This document shows, piece by piece, positions 44,297 to 55,591 of a DNA stretch of 64,000 nucleotides. The stretch is from assembly GCA_947471745.1 (NCBI GenBank), contig CANJKZ010000517.1, positions 181,001-245,000 on the forward strand, written 5' to 3'. How positions within the stretch are numbered: the stretch's first letter is position 1; each line of letters begins with the position of its first letter. The position numbers were made by a program, and so were the translations under genes. Below the pieces are notes generated by a model. It saw only the letters and a list, made by a program, of their open reading frames with translations. It made no database searches and was not told the DNA's origin. The stretch comes from Closterium sp. Naga37s-1. Taxonomy: Eukaryota > Streptophyta > Zygnematophyceae > Desmidiales > Closteriaceae.

Positions 44297-47200
44297 TTGG
44301 AGGAGTGGTGTCGACTTTTGGAGCTTGATACCCCCATGGCGACTGTGGAGGAGTCAGAGGCGGACGAAGCACCTCCCATGCCGCCTTCCCCATGCCCCCG
44401 CTTTCCGTGCGACACGTGTTTCCACACTTTCGCTACGCGGGGGGCCGCTGCGAACCACATGAGGGTATGCCGAGCGGCGGAGGCGGAGAGGCGTGCACAG
44501 GCTCTCGGCTCGATTCCGTCTCTGGTGGAGACCGACACGCAGGAGCGATCGACGCCGCGGGAATTTGGGGAGGAGGCGTGGGCTGGGGTTACGTCATGGG
44601 AATGGGAAACATTTTTCAGCGTGGAGGCGGTTGGAGGGAGGACAGTGCTTCGGATCCCACAGCGGGCCAGGTCGGGGGTTTTAGACGCGCTCTGTTGCAT
44701 CCTTAAGCGCTTGAAGAGCCAGCCGGGAGATGAAGCCGCTACCCTCCTACTCTTGGCGTTTCCGCGCCTCATCCTAGCCATGCCTCCCAAGCCAGGCATA
44801 GGTCAGAAGGCGCTGATCACAGAGCGGTTGGGTGCGTTCTGGGAGGGGAGGTGGCGGGAGCTGTTCGATTCTGCCATGGTGGCGGCGCGGCCAGCAGTTC
44901 GCCCACTTTCCTACACTTGCTCTGACCAGGACCCGGATGCCATCCGCCTGTCACGGTGCCGATCTCGGTGCAAAGTGGGGGAGTGGAGGCGTGGATTGGC
45001 CTGCCTTACAGCAGGGGAGTTGGCTCGACCGTCTGAGGTCATGGTGCAGTCGCTGCGAGAGAAGCACCCGGCTAGCGCTGGCGAGGTACCACAGTGGGTC
45101 CGCGATTTCACCATCGATACTGCTCAGCGGCCTTCACTCACGACCGACATCCTGGCCAGAGCTATCCATACAGCCGCTCGAGCTTCAGCAGCAGGGCCAT
45201 CGGGGTGGGTCACAGAGCATCTGCGCGACACCTTCCTCACTGAACCTTCCTGCCTTTCCCACTTGTTGGAAGTGTTCAACCAATGGGTGGCAGGACAGGT
45301 CCCCGAGCGGGCTCGGCCGTGGCTCGCCGCATCCAACCTAGTCGGGCTTTCCAAGCCTAACGGCGACGTCCGGCCGGTGGCGATCGGGGAGGTGCTTCCT
45401 CGTATCCTTGCTCGAGCTCTCTGCATCTCGCTCCGCCCTGCAATGGTTTCCTACGTCCTGCCGTGCAACCAGCTGGGAGCGGGCACCAGGGTCGGGGCGG
45501 AGATTCTCACTCACTCTTTCCGGTCAGCGCTGGCCACTCACCCCGACTGGTGTGCGCTATAGATAGACGTCGCAAACGCCTTCAATTCGTTTCACCGTCA
45601 TGTGATGTTCGATGGGCTGCGGGAGTCGCCTTTCTCAGGGATGATCCCATTCTTGCGTGTCTTTTATGGGACACCTAGCGACCTGTACCTCCGAGCAGGC
45701 CCTTTCGTACAGAGCCTCGAGTCAGCACGGGGATCGAGGCAGGGGGACCCGCTCGGCCCTTTTCTTTTCGCGTTCACTCAGCAGCAGGTGATGGAGCCGG
45801 TTACTAGGGAGTTCAAGGACCTGCTTTTCCTAAGCTATGCAGACGATACCTATATTTTGGGGCCAGCGGCTAGGATTCTGGAGGCTTTTGGGGTGCTTCG
45901 GGAGCGGTTGGAGTGGGTGGGGCTGGAGGTGCAGGCGCACAAGTGCCGGTTTTGGGAGCGCGAGGGCAAGGAGGTGGAGCGGGCACTGCCATTGGGGATG
46001 CAGCGGGTGGATGAGGGTCTTACTGTGGTGGGCGTGCCTATTGGAGAGGAGGTTTGAGAGGTGGTCCGGCTACGGGAGCGGCTTCGACAGTTGCAGGCGC
46101 CACTGCCATGGCTCCCCTTGCTCGACCACCCCCAGATGGCTTCACACCTCCTCGCCATTGTAGTTTCAGCGCGGCCGATGTACCTCGCCCGGACTATGCC
46201 GCCGCGTCCGGAGGTAGTTGAGGCTTTTAGGGATTGGGACAGCTGTTTAGAGGATTGCTTTGAGCAGCTTTTTTCACCTGGCACTTGGGAGCAGGACCCC
46301 GACCGGTCTAGGTGCGCACGCATACAGATGCATCTCCCTGTGCGTCTCGGAGGGTTCGGGATCCGGGCGGCGGCCTCTTTGAGCCCACTGTCCTATGTTT
46401 GTGGGTGGGCGCAGGCCGCGCGTGACATTGCACAGTTAGGGGTGGCGGGTGAGGAGGCGATGTTTGCAGAGTACCTCACCACTTCGACAGGGGCAGAGTT
46501 TCTTGACCCGTGGTTTTTCAAGGCTCTTGAGCAGCTGCCAGCGACTATCCACCACGAGATACCGGGCTTACCTCTGTGTGTAGCGGCCCCTCCTGTTCGG
46601 CTTTTCCAGGCGCGGCAGCGGCAGTTAGCTGTAGAGGAGCTCCAGGCACTGCGCCGCTTGGCTCGTGACGATGCCACCTTGGCCCGTTTCACATCCCTTC
46701 AGGGCCCGGGGGCAGGTGCATGGGTTTCGGCGGTTCCGGCTCACTCAGATCTCACATTCACTGCGGCTAAGTGGGGCATTGCTGCTGCTATACGGCTCGG
46801 TCTCCCAATCCAGCAGCTGCAGGTGGCGGGGAGGTGTGTTTGTGGCACAGCGTTTGTTGACCCAGCAGATCCGCACCATGCCCTGAGATGCAGGCATCAG
46901 CATGGTCCTTCTCGGGTGCATGATGAGGTGAAGTTTGCGGTGGCGAAGATCTCTAAGGCGTCGGGGGGGGTGGTGACAATGGAGGATAGTGTGGTGCTGC
47001 ATGGGAAGCGGGTTGATGTGGCGGTGCGACGTCCAATGGCTGGAGAGGCTCACGCCCTAGAGATCAGCGTCGCGGACCCGCTATCGCTGTCTCCATCACT
47101 GCTGGGACAGTGCGGGCGTCAAATAGTTGTGGCAGCAAGGGAGTGGGAGCGCCGCAAAACGAGTGACTACGCGCCTCTGCTTGCACGCAACCGGGGCGTG

Positions 47201-47581
47201 CAGTTCACCCCTTTGATAGTTGAGACGTGGGGGTGTCTCGGCGGTCGTTTTCAGCGGTGGCTTCGTCAGCAGGGGGATGCGCACGTGGGACTAGCTGTGT
47301 CGCGGGGGGCTTGTCGAGAGGACGACTCTGTGTTTTCGGCTTATCTTTTAGGGTCACTGAAGGCGCTCATCGGGGTGGCGTTACAACGGGCGCAAGCCCG
47401 TGTCATCCTGCTTCGAGCAGCGTCTTCCATGGGGGGGATTAACGTAGATTTGGTGGATCGGGAGAGGGACGATGTCGATGTGGAAGGCGGGGCTCTCTGG
47501 GTGGAGGCCCCGTACATGGTCGATACGTTGATGCGATTGAAGGGGGGGGGGGGGGATGGGGTGTGGGATGGGATGTCTTGA
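44297..47581 (+). pseudogene. Element F reverse transcriptase and endonuclease
   Basis: A finger CDTCFHTFATRGAAANHMRVC (written here as CDTCFHTF...NHMRVC) lies near the start. Reverse transcriptase blocks follow: GPSGWVTEHL, LVGLSKPNGDVRPVAIGEVL, IDVANAFNSFHR, GSRQGDPLGPFLFA and the catalytic SYADDTYI at 45833-45856. Then come a thumb region, the knuckle CVCGTAF...HHALRCRH, and GKRVDVAVRRP...ALEISVADP, which fits the PD-(D/E)XK restriction-like nuclease of R2/NeSL/Utopia-type elements. TAG at 45560 sits just before IDVANAFN and TGA at 46055 after VPIGEEV; both could be single C-to-T changes. No insertion or deletion disturbs the frame. Confidence 0.88.
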
Positions 47582-47639
47582 TGGGGTGTCTTGACTGGGC
47601 GTTTTGATTGGGTATCTTGAGTGGGGGTTTTATGTGTGC

Positions 47640-49230
47640 TGCATTTGGGTTCTTTTTGGCAGTTTCATTTTCCTTCTCCCTTTCTTTCTTCATTCCCTTT
47701 CCTTTTCAGAAACACTATGGCGGGCAAGGTTTAGGTCCAGTGGGTTTCACGAATGGCTGTAGGTGCTTCGGAATCCGGAAGAAAATGGCGGCTGAGAAGG
47801 GAGGTGGCGAAGGTCTGGCGAAAGAAGCCTTTTTGCAAAGGTCGTCATTATTTCACCAGCAGCAGAACGCACGCGAACGAGCAAGCAGCGGTTACATATA
47901 TTGTTGTAAATGTTGTAGGATTACGTCATTATTGGTTCATGTATGACTATTGGAGAAAATCCTGGAACTCGCCAGTAGTGTTGATCCCTCTCCGAGTCGC
48001 TTCGGTTTCTTATTGGGTTTGGTCGTTTCTTGTTTGTCGAAGTCAGTAAGGGCGCGTAACTTTTTCCCTTTTTGGCAGATGTTTTCCGGACGTCCGGACC
48101 ACAATTGTGCAACATTTTCCCCTATCGAAAATGTAGAATCTCGCCATGAATAATAACACGCATTACAGAAATCGTATAGCACTTGGAGATTTCGCCACCA
48201 AAATTTGACGGCATCCTATTGGTTGGAAAATCATTCAATTCGTGGCCGAATCACAGCGCAGATAAAACGGACCGTCCGAAATGCCGTTCGGACGGAGTCA
48301 GCAGGTTAGTCCGGATCACTTTTTGGCAGAAAAGTGTCAGATTGTGTCCGGACGGTAGCGACGTCGCAGTGGGTCTTGCGAACATCTAAACGGACTGTTA
48401 CGAAATTAGTTACCCTACAGAAGTCCGGACGGGGCCTCCGTCCGGACGATGAAAGGTGAACAAGACTCGACGTTTACGTCAGAAGGGTTGCGTAGAGTTG
48501 TATCCCCTATGTAAAAACATTATAATGAAGTATATTATACTTATAGAAGCAATTTACAAAGATTATGGAAGAAAATATATTTTCTAGATGTTTCTTCCCT
48601 CGAAATTGTTTTGAGTGTTAATTGACATGGTACAGTTTTTTGTGATTGGAATATAATGGATTTTTTTTACCTATAGCTATTGTTCTATCAGGTTACCATA
48701 GCGGGTTTTTATGTTTGCAACTACTGTACCGTATCTGATGTGTCAGCTAGTTGGATGGCGTGGCGCGCATGTGTTTCCACGTAACACTAGCTTCGAAGCC
48801 TAGTGTGAGCGCTTTTTTGCCAAGTGCCCAGGTTTTGTTTAAGCTTGCCATTCGCCCTTGTGCTCATACTTCTATGAATAGAGAAAAGTTTCGGTGCCTC
48901 ATTCTGCGGTGGCAGAAAATTTATCTCCAGCTCCACGACAAACCAACCAAGCCCAAGGTATCCATCCCTTTCACAGCTGTCAAACTCAATTTCGACGCTC
49001 TTCATTTCTTGATTCCGTTCTTGGTTCCTCCTGAGGTTCCGTTCTTGCTCGCTACTTTCTTCTCTAGCTATTTCTCCTCCCACCCCACCGTCGCTAGTAC
49101 CTCCCACCCAGCCGTCGCTCTCCCTCCCATTCCCGTATCCTCTCCCTCACTTTCCGCCGTCACCTCTCCCTCCCACTCCGCCATCGCCTCTCTCTCCCAC
49201 CTCACAATCACTCCGTTCCACCCCGCCATC
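47640..49230. other. No supported gene; TCCGGAC palindromes
   Basis: AT-rich stretches alternate with several GTCCGGAC and CCGTCCGGAC words (48086-48450), including the dyad GTCCGGACGG/CCGTCCGGAC at 48422-48449. An open frame from 48751 has no recognisable domain and runs into minisatellite. Confidence 0.45.
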
Positions 49231-49234
49231 TCCT

Positions 49235-49560
49235 CTCCCTTACCTCCCCGCCGTCGCCTCTCCCTCCTCCCCGCCGCCGCCTCTCCCTCCTCCCCGCCGT
49301 CGCCTCTCCTCCTCCCCGCCGTCGCCTCTCCGTCCTCCCCGCCGTCGCCTCTCCCTCCTCCCCGCCGTCGCCTCTCCCTCCCCGCCGTCGCCTCTCCTCC
49401 TCCCCGCCGTCGCCTTTCCCTCCTCCCCGCCGTCGCCTCTCCCTCCTCCCCGCCGTCGCCTCTCCCTCCTCCCCGCCGTCGCCTCTCCCTCCCTCCCGCC
49501 GTCGCCTCTCCCTCCTCCTCCCTGTCGTCGCCTCTCCCTCCTCCCTTCCGTCGCCTCTGG
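49235..49560. repeat. Pyrimidine-rich minisatellite
   Basis: Repeats of a unit of about 24 bp of the type CTCCTCCCCGCCGTCGCCTC with variable spacing. Open frames through it on both strands are by-products. Confidence 0.85.
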
Positions 49561-49819
49561 CGACAGGTGCACGAGCGCAAGCGCGAGTTGGTGCGCGAGG
49601 GCGGGTCGATGCGCGAGCTCGGAAGGGTGCGCGAGCGCTGTTTGGTGCGCGAGCGCGGGTTGGTGCGCCAGCGAGGGTTGTTTTCTGAGGCATTCTGATT
49701 ATTAGGTGCGTTCTCGGTCCTTTAATCCTCCCGCCCCCTTCTGAAATTTCCCCCTATATTTTACTTCTCTGCTCGCCTTGTAAATTTTGTTAGTCAATTC
49801 GTTTCCTCTTGCATTGCAC

Positions 49820-52800
49820 TTCTATTTAAAGAAGAGGAGCGCGAGGGGGAGCGTGTGCACGGGAGCGCGTGAGAGTGCGCATGCAAGAGCGCGTGCGAGA
49901 GCGCGTGAGAGAGTGCGTGAGAGAGCGCGTGAGGGCGCAAGTGAGAGAGTGCGTGAGAGAGCGCGTGAGGGCGCAAGTGAGAGAGTGCGTGAGAGAGCGC
50001 GTGAGGGAGCGTGTGAGAGCGCGTGAGAGTGCGTGTGAGAGTGCGCGTGAGAGTGCGCGTGAGAGTGCGCGTGAGAGTGCGAGTGAGAGAGCGCGTGAGA
50101 GTGCGCGTGAGAGAGCGCGTGAGGGAGCGCGTGAGAGAGCGCGTGAGGGAGCGCGTGAGAGAGCGAGTGAGGGAGCGCGTGAGAGTGCGAGTGCGCGTGA
50201 GAGTGCGCGTGAGAGTGCGCGTGAGAGAGCGCGTGAGAGAGCGTGTGAGGGAGTGCGTCAGAGAGCGCATAAGAGAGCGCGTGGGAGTGCGCGTGAGAGA
50301 GCGCGTGGGAGTGCGCAAGAAAGAGCGCGTGACAGAGGGAATGCGCAAGAGAGTGCGCGAGAGAGAGCATGTGAGGGAGTGCATGAGAGCCCGTGAGAGA
50401 GCGCGTGAGAGAGCGCGTGAGAGAGTGCGTGAGAGAGTACGTGAAGGACCGCGTGAGAGATTGCATCAAAGAGCGCGTGAGAGAGCGCGTGAGAGTGTGC
50501 GAGAGAGTGTGCATGAGAGAGGGCGTGAGAGAGAGAATGCGCAAGAGAGTGCGCGAGAGGGAGTGCGACGGAATGCGTGAGAGCCCGTGAGAGAGCGCAT
50601 GAGAGATTGCGTGAGAGAGCATGTGAGTGAGCGCGTGAGAGAGTGTGTGAGATAGAGCGTGAGAGAGTGCGTGAGAGAGCACGTGAGGGAGCGTGTGAGA
50701 GCGCGTGAGAGTGCGTGTGAAAGTGCGCGTGAGAGTGTGCGTGAGAGTGCGCGTGAGAGTGCGACTGAGAGAGCGCGAGCATGTGAGAGAGCGCGTGAGA
50801 GTGCGCGTGAGAGAGCGCGTGAGGGAGCGCGTGAGAGAGTGCGTGAGAGAGCGCATGAGGGAGCGTGTGAGAGAGCGAGTGCGCGTGAGAGAGTGCGTGA
50901 GAGAGTGCGTGAGAGAGCGCGTGAGAGAGCGCGTGAAGGACCGCGTAAGAGATTGCATCAAAGAGCGCGTGAGAGAGCGCGTGAGAGTGTGCGAGAGAGT
51001 GTGCATGAGAGAGCGCGTGAGAGAGAGAATGCGCAAAAGAGTGTGCGAGAGGGAGTGCGACGGAATGCGTGAGAGCCCGTGAGAGAGCGCATGAGAGATT
51101 GCGTGAGAGAGCATGTGAGAGAGCGCGTGAGAGTGCGCATGCGAGAGCGCGTGAGAGAGTGCGTGAGGGAGCACGTGAGAGAGCGCGTGAGAGAGTGTGT
51201 GAGATAGAGCGTGAGAGAGTGCGTGAGAGAGCGCGTGAGGGAGCGTGTGAGAGCGCGTGAGAGTGCGTGTGAAAGTGCGCGTGAGAGTGCGCGTGAGAGT
51301 GCGAGTGAGAGAGCGCGAGTGCATGAGAGAGCGCGAGCGCATGAGAGAGCGCGTGAGAGTGCGCGTGAGAGAGCGCGTGAGGGAGCGCGTGAGAGAGTGC
51401 GTGAGAGAGCGCGTGAGGGAGCGTGTGAGAGAGCGAGTGCGCGTGAGAGTGCGCGTGAGAGAGCGCGTGAGAGAGCGCGTGAGAGAGCGCGTGAGAGAGC
51501 ACGTGTCAGAGAGCGCGTGAGAGAGTGCGCAAGAGAGTGCGTGAGAGAGCGCGTGAGAGAGCGCGTGAGAGTGTGCGAGAGAGTGTGCATGAGAGAGCGC
51601 GTGAGAGAGAGAATGCGCAAGAGAGTGTGCGAGAGGGAGTGCGACGGAATGCGTGAGAGCCCGTGAGAGAGCGCATGAGAGATTGCGTGAGAGAGCATGT
51701 GAGAGAGCGCGTGAGAGTGCGCATGCGAGAGCGCGTGAGAGAGTGCGTGAGGGAGCACGTGAGAGAGCGCTTGAGAGAGTGTGTGAGATAGAGCGTGAGA
51801 GAGTGCGTGAGAGAGCGCGTGAGGGAGCGTGTGAGAGCGCGTGAGAGTGCGTGTGAAAGTGCGCGTGAGAGTGTGCGTGAGAGTGCGCGTGAGAGTGCGA
51901 GTGAGAGAGCGCGAGCGCGTGAGAGAGCGCGTGAGAGTGCGCGTGAGAGAGCGCGTGAGGGAGCGCGTGAGAGAGTGCGTGAGAGAGCGCGTGAGGGAGC
52001 GTGTGAGAGAGCGAGTGCGCGTGAGAGTGCGTGTGAGAGAGCGCGTGAGAGAGCGCGTGAGAGAGCGCGTTTGAGAGCACGTGTCAGAGAGCGAGTGAGA
52101 GAGTGCGTGAGAGAGTGCGTGAGAGAGCGCGTGAGAGAGCGCGTGAAGGACCGCGTAAAAGATTGCATTCAAGAGCACGTGAGAGAGCGCGTGAGAGTGT
52201 GCGAGAGAGTGTGCATGAGAGAGCGCATGAGAGAGAGAATGCGCAAGAGAGTGTGCGAGAGGGAGTGCGACGGAATGCGTGAGAGCCCGTGAGAGAGCGC
52301 ATGAGAGATTGCGTGAGAGAGCATGTGAGAGAGCGCGTGAGAGTGCGCATGCGAGAGCGCGTGAGAGAGTGCGTGAGGGAGCACGTGAGAGAGCGCGTGA
52401 GAGAGTGTGTGAGATAGAGCGTGAGAGAGTGCGTGAGAGAGCGCGTGAGGGAGCGTGTGAGAGCGCGTGAGAGTGCGTGTGAAAGTGCGCGTGAGAGTGT
52501 GCGTGAGAGTGCGCGTGAGAGTGCGAGTGAGAGAGCGCAAGCGCGTGAGAGAGCGCGTGAGAGTGCGCGTGAGAGAGCGCGTGAGGGAGCGCGTGAGAGA
52601 GTGTGTGAGAGAGCGCGTGAGGGAGCGCGTGAGAGAGTGTGTGAGAGAGCGCGTGAGGGAGCGCGTGAGAGAGCGAGTGCGCGTGAGAGTGCGCGTGAGA
52701 GAGCGCGTGAGAGAGCGCGTGAGAGAGCGCGTGAGGGAGCGCGTAAGAGAGCGCGTGGGAGTGCGCGTAAGAGGCGCGTGGGAGTGCGCGAGAAAGAGCG

Positions 52801-53590
52801 CGTGACCGAGGGAATGCGCAAGAGAGTGCGCGAGAGAGAGCACGTGAGGGAGTGCGTGAGAGCCCATGAGAGAGCGCGTGAGAGAGTGCGTGAGAGAGTG
52901 CGTGAGAGAGTACGTGAGAGAGCACGTGAGACAGCGCGTGTCAGAGAGCGCGTGAGAGAGTGCGTGAGAGAGTGCGTGAGAGAGCGCGTGAAGGACCGCG
53001 TAATAGATTGCATGAAAGAGCGCGTGAGAGAGCGCGCGTGAGAGAGAATGCGCGAGAGGGAGTGCGACGGAATGCGTGAGAGCCCATGAGAGATTGCGTG
53101 AGAGAGCATGTGAGAGAGTGCGAGAGTGCGAGTGAGAGAGCGCGTGAGAGGGCGAGTGAGAGTGCGAGCGAGAGAGCGAGTGAGAGAGCGCGCAAGAGAG
53201 CGCGCGAGAGAGCGCATGAGAGAGAGAGAGAATGTGCGAGAGAGTGCGCGTGAGGGAGCGCATGAGGGAGCGCGTGAGAGAGTGCGTTAGAGAGCGTGAG
53301 AGAGCGTGTGCGAGAGTGCGTCAGAGAGCGCAGGAGAGAGCGCGTGAGAACGCGCGTGAGAGAGCGCGTGAGAGTGCGCGTAAAAGCGCGCGTGAGAGAG
53401 CGCATGAGAGAGCGCGGGAGAGAGCGCGTGAGAGAGCGCGTGAGAGAGCGCGTGAGTGAGCGAGTGAGAGCGCTTGAGTGTGCGCATGAGAGAGCACGTC
53501 AGAGAGTGTCAGAGAGCGCGTGAGAGTTCGTGTGAGAGAGCGCGTGAGAGTCCGTGTGAGAGAGCGCGTGAGCGAGCGTGAGAGGGCGCG
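49820..53590. repeat. 12-bp satellite with higher-order repeats
   Basis: About 3.8 kb of units such as GCGCGTGAGAGA, GTGCGTGAGAGA and GCGCGTGAGGGA. The marker GAATGCGTGAGAGCCC recurs at 50571, 51063, 51647, 52273 and 53070 (spacing 492, 584, 626 and 797 bp), so long blocks have been duplicated and then changed in length. Because 12 is a multiple of three, Arg-Val-Arg-Glu and Ser-Leu-Thr-Arg frames stay open on both strands; they are not genes. Confidence 0.95.
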
Positions 53591-53594
53591 TGTG

Positions 53595-53830
53595 AGAGTT
53601 GACTTCTCGGTTTTTGCTTGTGCAGGGCGCGTGTTGACGTCTCTGTTTTTGCTTTGTGCAGGGCGCGTGTGTGCTAACTTCTCTGATTTTGCTTTGTGCA
53701 GGGCGCGTGTGTGTTGACTTCTCTGATTTTGCTTTGTGCAGGGCGTGTGTGTGTTGACTTCTCTGGTTTTGCTTTGTGCAGGGCGTGTGTGTGTTGATTT
53801 CCCTGATTTTGCTTTGTGCAGGGCGCATGA
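53595..53830 (+). repeat. 40-bp repeat carrying splice-acceptor-like motifs
   Basis: Six copies of a roughly 40-bp unit with GATTTTGCTTTGTGCAGGGC. Each copy contains a pyrimidine-rich tract followed by GTGCAG|GG, resembling a 3' splice site. Confidence 0.85.
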
Positions 53831-54105
53831 GCTGCGAAGGGAGATGAGGGAGGGAGTGGGATGGAGATGAGGGAAGGAGGGAGGGAGGGTTGTAGGGAGG
53901 GGAAGGTGGGATAGGCCAGCAATCATTTCTGCATTTCTGAATTTTATTCATGACGGTTGTGTCTTTATTACGGTCTTTGTATCTATCTGTGCTTGCTTGC
54001 GTGTGTGTTAGTGTGTGTTGTACATGTGCGTATGTACGTGCGCGTGTGCGCCTATGTGAGATACGGTATGTGTGTGTGTTTGTTTGCACCTGTCTGTCTC
54101 GAGGC

Positions 54106-54245
54106 TGTCAAAACATATTGTTCTGCTTATTTCACTCTAGGTTGTGTAGGGTTCTTTCCTTAGAGGGTACAACAATCTCTCTCGATAGTCCTTGTACCCC
54201 CCCCTTACCTAATCGAATCCACTCATCTAGCTAGTAACTCTAACA
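54106..54245 (+). repeat. Element G 5' LTR
   Basis: 140 bp, preceded by GAGGC and followed by the primer site. Confidence 0.94.
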
Positions 54246-54649
54246 TGGTATCAGAGCACAATGCTCCTTAGGACCGAAATTTTAAAAGGGCCCACCACTA
54301 CTATTTCGACCTGCTGCCCGAGTCGCGCCCCTAGGAGAAACGCGAAATGCGAAAACGTGCCCTAGGCGAGACGGTTCCCTTTTCTGCCTAGACGCGATTT
54401 TCTGTTCCTAGTCACGTGCGACCCCCCTGACCGAGCCCTAGCTGCCCCGTGCGCCTCTCGCGCGGCCCGTCAGCCCCTACGCCCGGTCCCCCCCTCGTTC
54501 CTGCTGCTGCGCGCGCCACTCACGCTGCCCGCCAGCCCCTAGCACGCACCTGATGCGCGCTCCTCGTAGTGCCGCCCCGCACGCACCTGTTGCGCGCCCC
54601 TGGTTGGCACGCCCACAGCCCACGCGCGCCTACTGCTACTACGCGCTGC

Positions 54650-55400
54650 CCAGCCCGAGCTGTCACTGCTGCTGCTACTGACGCTACTGCTGCTACAGCT
54701 AGTGCTACTCACTGCTGCTGCTACTGAAGCTAGTGCTGCTACAGCTAGTGCTACTCACTACTGCTGCTACTGAAGCTAGTGCTGCTACAGCTAGTGCTAC
54801 TCACTGCTGCTGCTACTGAAGCTACTGCTGCTACAGCTAGCGCTACTCACTGCTGCTGCTACTGACGCTACTCCTGTTACAGCTAGCGCTACTCACTGCT
54901 GCTGCTACTGAAGCTAGTGCTGCTACAGATAGTGCTACTGCTGCTGCTGCTACTACGGCACTTGCTACAGCTGCTACTGACTGAAGCTACGGCTGCTACA
55001 GCTAGTGCTACTGCTGCAGCTCCTACTCCAGCACTTGCTACAGCTACTATTGACTGAAGCTACTCCAGCTACAGCTAGTGCTACTGCTGCAGCTCCTACT
55101 ACTGCACTTGGTACAGCTGGTACTGACTGAAGCTACTTCTGCTACAGCTAGTGCTACTGCTGCAGCTCCTACTCCAGCACTTACTGCAGCTGCTCCTGAC
55201 TGAAGCTACTGCTGCAGCTCCTAATACTTCACTTGGTACAGCTAGTACTACTGCTGCAGCTCCTACTACTTCACTTGCTACAGCTAGTGCTACTGCTGCA
55301 GCTCCTACTACTGCACTTGCTACAGCTAGTGCTACTGCTGCTGCTGCTGCTGCTCGGTCTGCTGCTGCTGCCCGAGCCGCCCTGCTACTGCTGCTACTGG
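54650..55400 (+). repeat. Leader of element G: CTG/GCT-rich repeats
   Basis: Imperfect repeats of units such as GCTGCTACTGAAGCTAGTGC and CTACAGCTAGTGCTACTGCT, about 55-65 bp at higher order. No CCHC knuckle or gag helix region was found. Confidence 0.75.
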
Positions 55401-55591
55401 AGGGAGTACTGCTGGGAGTGGTGGAGGTGCGGCCTCCCACCCCCACCGAACCGCCCTGCTGCTGTTACTACTGCTGCTGCTGCTACTTGTGCTACTGGGA
55501 GTGGAGGAGGTGCTGCTGGGAGTGTAGGAGGTGCTGCTGGCGCTGTAGGAGCTGGAGGTGCTGGACCTACTCCTGACAGTCACTGTCTGTC

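Larger units (their letters stand above)
39720..47640 (+). mobile_element. Element F: RLE-type LINE (R2/NeSL/Utopia-like)
   Basis: One continuous reading frame, 39878-47581, contains a Gln-Gly-Pro repeat region, a C2HC zinc finger, a reverse transcriptase with YADD, a CCHC knuckle and a restriction-like endonuclease, the domain order of RLE LINEs. Five in-frame nonsense codons but no frameshift interrupt it: TAG 40484, TAG 44174, TAG 44294, TAG 45560 and TGA 46055. The 3' end passes into degenerate TCTTGATGGGG-type repeats (47570-47630), with no poly-A. The outer borders are uncertain; the 20-bp array may be its 5' leader. Confidence 0.82.

Noticed and set aside
40162-44393. Minus-strand Pro/Cys/Leu-rich proteins of 600-1,000 residues
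   Set aside because: They are shadows of the 48-bp minisatellite; the plus frame is the one continuous with the reverse transcriptase.
48751-49698. 315-codon frame
   Set aside because: No domain; more than half is minisatellite and the frame gives different low-complexity proteins on the other strand.
49794-53487. Many Ser-Leu-Thr-Arg, His-Ala-Leu-Ser and Arg-Val-Arg-Glu frames
   Set aside because: Products of the 12-bp satellite, open on both strands.
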